Shown one piece after another: positions 1 to 6,817 of a stretch of DNA of 8,732 bases. The notes beneath the pieces are model-generated. The model saw only the letters and a list, made by a program, of their open reading frames with translations, was not told the DNA's origin and ran no database searches. Source of the DNA: Chitinophagaceae bacterium (GTDB lineage: Bacteria; Bacteroidota; Bacteroidia; Chitinophagales; Chitinophagaceae); contig CANHUK010000043.1 in NCBI GenBank assembly GCA_947463755.1, forward strand, positions 1-8,732, read 5' to 3'. Made by a program: the position numbers and the translations under genes. Numbering within the stretch: the first letter of the stretch is position 1; each line of letters begins with the position of its first letter.

Positions 1-99
1 CTCCCGCATGTCTGTCAGGGTTGAAAAATATGTTTCGTGTTGAAATTTAGCTTAAATTCAGTTTCCATAATTAGCGGTTCAGTTTAAAATTCGATTGAA
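1..99 (+). promoter_or_regulatory. AT-rich leader upstream of the operon
   Basis: No gene is visible here. The stretch is clearly more AT-rich than the coding DNA that follows and lies directly before the first gene of a long co-directional array, so it should hold the operon promoter. TTGAAA occurs at 21-26 and 40-45. A TATGTTTC at 29-36 differs by one base from the Bacteroidota -7 consensus TAnnTTTG, but no -33 TTG sits at the usual distance from it. CATAAT at 66-71 lies 20 bp after the second TTGAAA, which is too wide for an ordinary sigma-70 spacer. I therefore call a promoter region and not an exact promoter. The end of an upstream gene within the first few dozen bases cannot be excluded. 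Confidence 0.4.
41..60. promoter_or_regulatory. 20-bp imperfect palindrome, candidate operator
   Basis: The sequence TGAAATTTAGCTTAAATTCA is a dyad centred between bases 50 and 51, with 8 of 10 base pairs symmetric; the mismatches are at the fifth and eighth pairs. Nested inside it is a perfect 6-bp inverted repeat, AATTTA/TAAATT, around a 3-base centre. Its outer half-site TGAA/TTCA, its length, and its position about 40 bp before the first start codon, overlapping a TTGAAA box, suit a dimeric repressor such as a GntR or LacI family member. No regulator gene is in the window. AT-rich DNA gives such dyads by chance fairly often. Confidence 0.3.
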
Positions 100-1866
100 G
101 TGCCATCACATCTCAAAGAGCGCCGCCTGATATTGCTCGCCGCAGTGTTGCTGCTCGCAGGTGGAATCCTGCTATTTCGCTATTTCAACCCCGGTTTGCC
201 ACCCGGGGATCAGGATAACGGAGGACTTTTTTTGCCTGATGGCTTCGAATCCGTCGTGGTGGTGGATTCCGTCGGACGGGGCCGCCACCTGGCGGTGCGC
301 GACAACGGAGACATCTACATGAAACTGCGCGCCCCGGATTCCCTTGGACGTGGCAGCGTGGCGCTCCGGGATACCGACAACGACGGTAAGGCAGACGTCG
401 TGCAGTATTTTGGCGACTACGCAGATACCGGGAATTATGGCAATGCCATGCGCATTCATAATAATTATCTGTATTTCGCGACGGCGGGAGAAGTGTACCG
501 CACAAAACTTGACCCAGGCAGCCTGGTACCGACGGCTCCTACAGAATGCATCCTGGTCGATGACTACAAACGCGCCAAATTCTCCCACATCGCCAAGCCC
601 ATCGCCTTTGATGGTAAGGGGAATATGTACGTGCCCTTTGGATCTCCGGGAGATGCCTGCCAGGAAAACGATCGGCAGCCGGGATCCCCCGGTCAGATGC
701 CCTGCCCCCAACTCGCCGAATATGGGGGCGTCTGGCGATTCAGTGACAGCAAGCCAGGCCAGGTACAGTCCGATGGCGTGCGTTATGCCACCGGCATCAG
801 AAGTATTGTCGGCATGACCTGGAACCAGCAGACAGATGCGCTCTATGCCGTGCAGCATGGTCGTGATGATCTTCACCGGACATGGCCTCAGTTCTATACC
901 CGTTGGCAAAGTGCCCTGTTGCCATCGGAGGAGTTGCTCCGTGTGGATTCCGGCTCAGATGCAGGCTGGCCTTACTACTACTACGATCACATGCAGGGAA
1001 AGAAACTGATGAGTCCCGAATACGGCGGAGATGGTAAAAAGGAGGGCGATGGGGCAACACTCAATCAGCCCCTCATCGGTTTCCCGGGACACTTTGCTCC
1101 GAACGACATTCTGTTCTATACCGGAGATCAATTCCCGGAGCGATATAAGAACGGCGCCTTCATCGCTTTTCACGGATCGACGATCCGCGCGCCCTATCCA
1201 CAGGGTGGCTATTTTGTAGCGTTCGTTCCCTTTAAGGATGGCAAACCCTCCGGTGAATGGGAGGTTTTCGCCGACGGATTCGCAGGCGTAGATACGATCG
1301 TGTATACCAGCGATGCGAAATACAGGCCTTCCGGACTGGCGCAGGGCCCCGACGGATCGCTGTACGTCACCGAGAGCGAATATGGCAAAGTATGGCGCAT
1401 CATGTACAAGGGCGACCGGAAAAAATTCAACGAGCAGTCACTCACGGCCATGCATAACCGAAAATCAACCGCACAGAACATTCGCACCCCCGACAGTGTG
1501 AAGGATAATTTGTCCGTCAGGGTCATGGGCCAGGGCGCCGTCCTTTATGGGAAATACTGTGCAAACTGCCATCAGGCCAACGGCATGGGAGATGGCACCC
1601 GAAATCCGCCACTCGCCGGTTCCGAATGGGTGACGGGCGACCGTCACAGGTTGATGCAGGTTGTGATTCATGGTTTGTCAGGCCCCATCACAGTCAAGGG
1701 CGTCGGCTACAACGAAGCCATGCCTTCACATGCCTACCTCAAGGACCCGGAACTCGCCGCTATCCTCAGTTATGTACGCCAAAGCTGGGGAAATCAGGCC
1801 GGCTTCATCACCACCCACGAAATTCCCCGCAATCGACGGAAAAAGGATAAACTGCCTACGCCATGA
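100..1866 (+). CDS. membrane-anchored PQQ-type sugar dehydrogenase with C-terminal cytochrome c
   Basis: 588 residues, GTG start. This start is preferred because it places a clean N-terminal membrane segment (about residues 10-27, after RR) at the front; the next in-frame ATG is deep inside the mature domain. No lipobox cysteine follows, so the protein is probably an inner-membrane-anchored periplasmic enzyme. Residues about 45-440 look like the six-bladed propeller of the glucose/sorbosone dehydrogenase family. H163 (in SHIAKP) and R234 (in ATGIRS) fall where soluble glucose dehydrogenase has its catalytic His and PQQ-binding Arg. D91-D99 forms a DxDxDG calcium-loop-like motif. C187 and C202 are shared with the paralogue at 6818-8536 and could form a disulfide. 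The C-terminal domain has the haem motif CANCH (487-491) and a likely distal ligand M541, so electrons from PQQ would pass to a covalent haem c and on to the respiratory chain. It oxidises an aldose or alcohol; the substrate is unknown. It overlaps the next gene by 4 bp. Confidence 0.88.
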   Translation: MPSHLKERRLILLAAVLLLAGGILLFRYFNPGLPPGDQDNGGLFLPDGFESVVVVDSVGRGRHLAVRDNGDIYMKLRAPDSLGRGSVALRDTDNDGKADVVQYFGDYADTGNYGNAMRIHNNYLYFATAGEVYRTKLDPGSLVPTAPTECILVDDYKRAKFSHIAKPIAFDGKGNMYVPFGSPGDACQENDRQPGSPGQMPCPQLAEYGGVWRFSDSKPGQVQSDGVRYATGIRSIVGMTWNQQTDALYAVQHGRDDLHRTWPQFYTRWQSALLPSEELLRVDSGSDAGWPYYYYDHMQGKKLMSPEYGGDGKKEGDGATLNQPLIGFPGHFAPNDILFYTGDQFPERYKNGAFIAFHGSTIRAPYPQGGYFVAFVPFKDGKPSGEWEVFADGFAGVDTIVYTSDAKYRPSGLAQGPDGSLYVTESEYGKVWRIMYKGDRKKFNEQSLTAMHNRKSTAQNIRTPDSVKDNLSVRVMGQGAVLYGKYCANCHQANGMGDGTRNPPLAGSEWVTGDRHRLMQVVIHGLSGPITVKGVGYNEAMPSHAYLKDPELAAILSYVRQSWGNQAGFITTHEIPRNRRKKDKLPTP

Positions 1867-2618
1867 TGACCATATTTTCAGCACTGGCGGCGATCTGCTG
1901 CATAGAGACATCTGATCTGCTCGCAGCACCATCTCCCATTCGCCCTGAGGATCCGCCGGCAAGATATCAGGCGGTACGCCTCAAAAAAAGTATACCCATC
2001 GATGGTAACTGGGACAAGGATGCATGGAAGGAATCGGATATCCTGCGCGTCGAACGTCCCATGGGCGACATTCCCAAATTTACGCCGAAGGTGGAGGCCC
2101 GCATGGCCTCTGACAGCGACAATGCCTATGTGATCTTCCGGGTGCAGGATCGTTACGTGCGGAGCGTCGTGCAGGAATACAATGGGAATGTATCCGGAGA
2201 TTCCTGCGTGGAATTTTTCTTTGCCCCGGATCCGACCAAGCCGCTATGCTACTTCAATCTGGAGATCAATGCAGGCGGCACTCCGCTCATCTTCTACATC
2301 ACCAAGCCGATGAGCGGACTGACAAGGTTGCTGCCGGAAGAAATATCGCAGATCGAGATCGCGCATTCCATGCCCAGGATCGTCTATCCGGAGCTGGAAG
2401 AACCGGCCACCTGGACCATTGAGTGTCGTATCCCTTTCAGCATCCTCGAAAAATATTCGGCCGTAGCCCGCCCGGCCCCTGGTGTCCAATGGAAGGCGAA
2501 TTTCTACAAGACCGGCAGTCGTACCTCCAGTCCAAACTACCTGACCTGGTCGCCGGTGGAGTTCGAGCGCCCCAACTTCCACCTGCCGCAATTCTTCGGG
2601 GATATTCAATTCAAGTGA
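1863..2618 (+). CDS. exported carbohydrate-binding family 9-like (CBM9/DOMON-type) protein
   Basis: 251 residues. The start codon overlaps the stop of the preceding dehydrogenase (ATGA), which points to translational coupling. The first ~22 residues are a hydrophobic signal-like segment ending near LLAAPS. The rest is a single beta-sandwich of the CBM9-like type found in many Bacteroidota proteins: the opening IPIDGNWDKDAW (D47, W50), the central DSCVEFFFAP strand (D113, E117) followed by YFNLEINAGGT, the strand ECRIPFSIL, and the closing HLPQFFGDIQF. Classical CBM9 binds reducing ends of glycans, but family members of this free-standing kind have no demonstrated enzyme activity that I know of. 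A role in presenting a sugar ligand to the neighbouring PQQ enzymes is an inference from gene order. Family assignment is good; function is open. Confidence 0.75.
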   Translation: MMTIFSALAAICCIETSDLLAAPSPIRPEDPPARYQAVRLKKSIPIDGNWDKDAWKESDILRVERPMGDIPKFTPKVEARMASDSDNAYVIFRVQDRYVRSVVQEYNGNVSGDSCVEFFFAPDPTKPLCYFNLEINAGGTPLIFYITKPMSGLTRLLPEEISQIEIAHSMPRIVYPELEEPATWTIECRIPFSILEKYSAVARPAPGVQWKANFYKTGSRTSSPNYLTWSPVEFERPNFHLPQFFGDIQFK

Positions 2619-2643
2619 TCACATCAACCCAAAATCAACAGCC

Positions 2644-4266
2644 ATGCCCGCTGAGATGAACAGAAGAGCGCTCCTTAAGACCCTGGGGGTCATCGGACTC
2701 TCTGCAGAACTGCCCGGAGTCCTTCGTTCAGAAACCATAATGGATAAGGCCAATGTCATGATGCCGGCTGATGCCAATATCTTCCGAAGCATCGGCGTGG
2801 AACCGATCATCAACTGCCGCGGAACTTTCACCATCATTGGAGGATCCCTCGAACTGCCCGCCGTCCGGGCGGCTATGGAAGCGGCGTCCCATGACTTCAT
2901 CCAGTACGACGAATTGGCGGAAGGTGTTGGAAAGCGTCTTGCCGCCATCACCGGTGCCGAATGGGGCATGGTATCCTCCGGATGTGCGGCTGCCCTCAAG
3001 CACCTGACTGCCGCCTGTGTTACGGGTGGAGATCCCGAAAAACTCATCCGGATCCCCGATCTCACGGAATTTGAAAAGACAGAAGTCGTGATACCCATCC
3101 GCTCGCGGAACAATTACGACCACGCCATCCGAAACATTGGCGTGCATATCATTGATGTATCGACCCGCGAAGAACTCGAAGCTGCCCTCAGTTCACGCAC
3201 TGCCATGATCTACATGCTCGCCGATGCTCCGGGGCAGCCGGATAATCCCTTGTCCCTGGAGACCATCGTATCCCTCACCAAATCCCGCGGCATTCCGGTG
3301 GTGGTTGATGCGGCCGCCGAAGTGCTGACCATCCCCAATGTGCATCTGCAGCGCGGTGCAACGATCGTCACCTATAGCGGTGGCAAGGCCATTTGCGGCC
3401 CCCAGTGCGCTGGTCTGATCCTGGGAGATAAAGCCATCCTTTCTTCTGCCTGGCAGGCATCTTCCCCGCATCACGGCCCCGGTCGGGATAACAAGGTCGG
3501 GCGCGAGGAGATGATGGGTATGCTGGCCGCCGTCGAAGCCTGGACCACCCGCGACCATGCTGCCGAATGGAAACGCTGGCTGGGTTGGCTCGATATCATC
3601 CGTCAACGGCTCAACGGTGTGGAAGGACTTACCATGAACGTCTTTGAACCGACCCAGCTCTCCAATAAATCGCCCGTCCTGAGTGTGTCCTGGGATCCCG
3701 GCAAGTTGCACCTGACAGGGGAGGAGCTGGCAGAGGAAGTGGGCAGATCCGCCCCACGCATCGCCATCGGCAGCATGCAGCGCGATGGTATGACCGGCGT
3801 ACAGATCACCACGGGTCAGATGCAGCCCGGAAACGCAGAGATCGTCGGAGACCGTCTTCGCGCCGCACTCTCCCAAAAACGCACGCCTGCACCCGCACTC
3901 GCTGCGCCTGTCATGCCCCTGCAAGGTCAATGGGATGTCGCCATGCAGTTCCTGAGCGGAAGCGGAAAACATCGCTTCCAGCTCACGCAGGACGGCAACT
4001 GGCTGCAGGGCAACTATCACGGAACCTACGCCGTCATGGAGGCCGAAGGCTATGCAGACGGCGAAGTCTTCAGACTGAAATGCAGTTACCGAAAACCCGG
4101 CAATCAGCTGGTCTATATTTTTGTAGGCCGTTGCCAGGACGGACGCATTGAAGGAGATGTACATCTTGGCGAGTATCGTACCGCTCGCTTCACCGCCACC
4201 CGGTCGGCCAAACCCTCCATCAAACGTCGTTTCGTCGTACCCGGCGGACCACCCCTCGCCACCTGA
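2644..4266 (+). CDS. SelA/DgaE-like PLP-dependent ammonia-lyase-type enzyme with Tat leader and C-terminal beta domain
   Basis: 540 residues. The N-terminus has a twin-arginine motif (NRRALLK, R7-R8) and a hydrophobic stretch to about residue 28, suggesting Tat export of the folded, cofactor-loaded protein. ATG at 2656 is an alternative start that keeps the RR motif. Residues about 38-410 form a fold-type-I PLP enzyme of the SelA/D-glucosaminate-6-phosphate ammonia-lyase group: phosphate-binding SSGCAAAL (111-118), pyridine-nitrogen Asp D222 in VVVDAAAE, and the Schiff-base Lys K248 in YSGGKAICGPQ. It probably eliminates ammonia from a 2-amino-3-hydroxy acid to give a 2-keto-3-deoxy acid. Residues about 426-520 are an added beta-rich domain (LQGQWDV ... 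ARFTATR) like small barrels found at the ends of other secreted enzymes. This class of PLP enzyme is known to sit beside cog3964 amidohydrolases, as here. It is not a selenocysteine synthase in this setting. The substrate is uncertain. Confidence 0.8.
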   Translation: MPAEMNRRALLKTLGVIGLSAELPGVLRSETIMDKANVMMPADANIFRSIGVEPIINCRGTFTIIGGSLELPAVRAAMEAASHDFIQYDELAEGVGKRLAAITGAEWGMVSSGCAAALKHLTAACVTGGDPEKLIRIPDLTEFEKTEVVIPIRSRNNYDHAIRNIGVHIIDVSTREELEAALSSRTAMIYMLADAPGQPDNPLSLETIVSLTKSRGIPVVVDAAAEVLTIPNVHLQRGATIVTYSGGKAICGPQCAGLILGDKAILSSAWQASSPHHGPGRDNKVGREEMMGMLAAVEAWTTRDHAAEWKRWLGWLDIIRQRLNGVEGLTMNVFEPTQLSNKSPVLSVSWDPGKLHLTGEELAEEVGRSAPRIAIGSMQRDGMTGVQITTGQMQPGNAEIVGDRLRAALSQKRTPAPALAAPVMPLQGQWDVAMQFLSGSGKHRFQLTQDGNWLQGNYHGTYAVMEAEGYADGEVFRLKCSYRKPGNQLVYIFVGRCQDGRIEGDVHLGEYRTARFTATRSAKPSIKRRFVVPGGPPLAT

Positions 4267-4284
4267 TCTATACAACCCATTCAT

Positions 4285-5535
4285 ATGAAATCTCGTCTGT
4301 ATATAATATTGGGCCTTTCGCTGATCTTTTCCAGGGCAGGAGCGCAGCCATATGATCTACTGCTGAAAGGCGGTCATCTGATCGACCCCGCCCATGGCAT
4401 CGACCGGGTGATGGACATCGCCGTCTTAAAGGACAGCGTTGTTCGGGTGGCAGCACAGATCCCTGCTTCAGAGGCTAAAAAGACCATCGATCTCAAGGGC
4501 AAGTATGTCGCGCCCGGCCTGATCGACATGCACGTCCATGTGTTTCACGGGAATCACCCGGATGCCTACATCGCCGACGGGTATACCAGCGTCCCCCCCG
4601 ACGGGTTCACCTTCCGCAACGGTGTCACCACAGTGGTCGATGCCGGATCCTCCGGCTGGCGCAACTTCCCTCAGTTCAAGAAACAGACGATCGACCGCTC
4701 CAAGACCCGGGTACTGGCTCTTCTTAATATTGTGGGGTATGGAATGACCAGCCGTTTCGACGAACAGAATACGGATGATATGAACGCCCAGCAGGCGGCG
4801 CACATGATCACCCGGCTATACCCCGATATCATTGTCGGGATCAAGTCTGCCCACTATTGGGGCGGATTCGAGCAGGTTGACCGGGCCGTGGCCGCCGGCC
4901 GCCTGGCCAACGTGCCGGTCATGGTGGATTTCGGAGAACATCAGCCGCCCAATTCTATCGAATCCCTGTTCTTCGACCACCTCCGGCCCGGAGACATCTT
5001 CACCCATACCTTTTCTTATGGTCCGAATAACCGGGAGACGATCGTCGATGAAAATCAGAAACTCAAACCCTTTGTGCTGCGCGCTCAGCAGCGGGGGATC
5101 CTGTTCGATGTAGGACATGGAGGCGGTGCCTTCTCCTTCAGACAGGCCGTGCCTGCCGCTCGCCAGGGCTTCTGGCCTGATTTCATCAGCACCGACCTGC
5201 ATACCGAAAGTATGAACGCCGGCATGAAGGATCTCACCAATGTCATGTCCAAGTTCCTGAGCATGGGCATGCCACTGAAAGATGTCATCGCCCGCGTTAC
5301 CTCAAAGCCCGCCGCCGTCATCCGCCGTCCCGCACTCGGCCATTTGGGGGTAGGTGCCGTGGCCGACATAGCAGTGTTCGAGGTGGAAGAAGGTCAGTTC
5401 GGCTATCTGGATGTCAGGGGCATGAGGATGGACGGCAAGCAACGCATCCGTCACTTGCTGACCGTCAGGGCCGGAAAGGTCGTCTGGGACCTGGAAGGGC
5501 TCGCCGCAGCGGACTGGAACAGCGAGATAAAATAA
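4285..5535 (+). CDS. exported amidohydrolase/deacetylase-family metallohydrolase, copy 1
   Basis: 416 residues with a signal peptide probably cut after AGA (MKSRLYIILGLSLIFSRAGA|QP). It is an amidohydrolase-superfamily TIM barrel flanked by a small beta domain, of the group often mislabelled dihydroorotase (cog3964; EF0837-like). Visible metal-site residues are the beta-1 HxH (H83, H85), the bridging lysine K187 in VGIKSAH, the beta-6 His H241 in IFTHTFS and the beta-8 Asp D304 in STDLHT. The beta-5 ligand, usually His in this superfamily, is replaced by Asp (D215 in MVDFGEH). H278 lies in the family signature FDVGHGGG. From memory, characterised cog3964 enzymes hydrolyse acyl esters such as acetyl-(R)-mandelate, so an ester or amide hydrolase acting on an acylated hydroxy or amino acid is likely. 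It lies 18 bp after the PLP enzyme gene and 5 bp before its paralogue. Confidence 0.83.
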   Translation: MKSRLYIILGLSLIFSRAGAQPYDLLLKGGHLIDPAHGIDRVMDIAVLKDSVVRVAAQIPASEAKKTIDLKGKYVAPGLIDMHVHVFHGNHPDAYIADGYTSVPPDGFTFRNGVTTVVDAGSSGWRNFPQFKKQTIDRSKTRVLALLNIVGYGMTSRFDEQNTDDMNAQQAAHMITRLYPDIIVGIKSAHYWGGFEQVDRAVAAGRLANVPVMVDFGEHQPPNSIESLFFDHLRPGDIFTHTFSYGPNNRETIVDENQKLKPFVLRAQQRGILFDVGHGGGAFSFRQAVPAARQGFWPDFISTDLHTESMNAGMKDLTNVMSKFLSMGMPLKDVIARVTSKPAAVIRRPALGHLGVGAVADIAVFEVEEGQFGYLDVRGMRMDGKQRIRHLLTVRAGKVVWDLEGLAAADWNSEIK

Positions 5536-5540
5536 AGAAT

Positions 5541-6785
5541 ATGAACAGGCTCCGTTTCATCCTGTGGATCGGTATCCTGTGGATAGCTGAAGGTCACGCA
5601 CAACCGAAAACTGAGGGGAAACCTTATGAACTCCTGCTGCGCGGGGCCCGGCTCATGGATCCTCGCTCAGGCATGGACGGGCGGTTCGATGTTGCGATAC
5701 ATCAGGGAAAGGTCGCCAGGATCGCCCGCAGGATCTCCGCTGACAGTGCCGAACGGACCCTCAGCCTGAAAGACTGCATCATTGTACCCGGACTGATCGA
5801 TCTGCATACGCATGTATTTGCCGGATCAACCCCCAACCGGTTTGCAGACGGGCTCAGTTCTGTCAACCCCGATCAGTATTGTCCGATGAACGGCATCACC
5901 ACCGTGGTGGATGCAGGTAGTTCAGGCTGGCGAAACTTTGAACAATTTCGCCGGCAGATCATGGAGACCTCCAGAACCCGTGTACTTGCCTTTCTGAATA
6001 TCGCCGGCAGCGGGATGGTCGGCAAGCCGTCGGAAGAAGATACCTCGGATATGTCTCCGGCTCCGGCGCTGGACATGATGCGGCGTCACCCCGATCGCAT
6101 CGTCGGGGTCAAGGTCGGGCACTTCGAAGGAAAGGGGAGATATATCTGGCAAATGGCCCGACAGCTGGCTGATTCCGCCGGGAGGCCGATGTTCGTGGAA
6201 TGCCATCTGCCTGATATCCCGCTGGCGGAGCAACTCTCAGGGATGCGGCCCGGCGACATCATCACCCACAGCTTTGAACAGGTGCGTGAGCGTGAAACCA
6301 TCCTGGAGCCAACCGGCAACCTGCGGGTTGAAGTCATGGCTGCCCGCGAACGGGGCATCCTCTTCGATCTGGGGCATGGCGGTGCAGGATTCTGGTACGA
6401 TCAGGCCATCCCGGCCATCCGGTCGGGGTTCCTGCCCAGCACCCTGGGTACTGACCTGCACCGATCGAGCTTACTGGGAAGCATGAAAAGTTTGCCCGCA
6501 GTCATGTCAAAGTGCCTGGCCATGGGCATGACCCTAATGGAGACGGTCGAACGGGCCACCTGGGGACCCGCCCGTGCCATCGGCCGACCGGAGCTTGGGC
6601 ATATCACGGAGGGAGGCATCGCCGATCTGACCGTGTTGTCTGCCGGAAGGGGCCGTTTCGGTTTCCCGGATGCCGGCGGGCGGCGTATCGTGGGTCGTAA
6701 GCGTCTGATGGCGGAAATGACGATCCGGGATGGCCGGGTCATTTGGGACCTTCAGGGGCGAATGGCGGATGAATGGAAGAAATAA
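5541..6785 (+). CDS. exported amidohydrolase/deacetylase-family metallohydrolase, copy 2
   Basis: 414 residues, a tandem paralogue of the preceding gene and starting 5 bp after its stop behind an A-rich stretch. The signal peptide probably ends at GHA|QPK. The same layout is seen: HTH (H89, H91), bridging lysine K191 in VGVKVGH, beta-6 H243 in IITHSFE, beta-8 D305 in GTDLHR, and the signature FDLGHGGAGF. At beta-5 the usual His is replaced by Glu (E220 in FVECHLP), whereas copy 1 has Asp. Both copies share VVDAGSSGWRNF and the PGDI-THxF segment, but differ in the loop after the HxH and in the stretch between beta-5 and beta-6, where substrate contacts are expected. It is therefore probably the same chemistry on a related but different substrate. 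Both copies look intact. Confidence 0.82.
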   Translation: MNRLRFILWIGILWIAEGHAQPKTEGKPYELLLRGARLMDPRSGMDGRFDVAIHQGKVARIARRISADSAERTLSLKDCIIVPGLIDLHTHVFAGSTPNRFADGLSSVNPDQYCPMNGITTVVDAGSSGWRNFEQFRRQIMETSRTRVLAFLNIAGSGMVGKPSEEDTSDMSPAPALDMMRRHPDRIVGVKVGHFEGKGRYIWQMARQLADSAGRPMFVECHLPDIPLAEQLSGMRPGDIITHSFEQVRERETILEPTGNLRVEVMAARERGILFDLGHGGAGFWYDQAIPAIRSGFLPSTLGTDLHRSSLLGSMKSLPAVMSKCLAMGMTLMETVERATWGPARAIGRPELGHITEGGIADLTVLSAGRGRFGFPDAGGRRIVGRKRLMAEMTIRDGRVIWDLQGRMADEWKK

Positions 6786-6817
6786 AGCATGACTCAACAA
6801 TATCAAATCAAATTCGG

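Noticed and set aside
172..909. Long antisense open frame of 245 codons opposite the first gene
   Set aside because: It lies wholly inside a gene with clear family motifs, its product resembles no family I recognise, and GC-rich codon use produces such mirror frames.
2644..4266. Annotation as L-seryl-tRNA(Sec) selenium transferase (selA)
   Set aside because: The fold is shared, but the leader peptide, added C-terminal domain and catabolic neighbours fit the DgaE-like branch. No selenocysteine genes are present.
3193..4284. Antisense open frame of 363 codons opposite the PLP enzyme
   Set aside because: The sense strand has the PLP Lys, Asp and phosphate motifs in order. The antisense product shows no domain or signal features and is a by-product of codon bias.
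4285..6785. Annotation of the two hydrolases as dihydroorotases
   Set aside because: The signal peptides, cog3964 signatures and operon context do not fit pyrimidine synthesis; this is a known misannotation of the family.
6773..6817. Longer N-terminus for the last dehydrogenase (ATG at 6773)
   Set aside because: It would add 15 polar residues before a perfect lipoprotein leader and overlap the previous gene.
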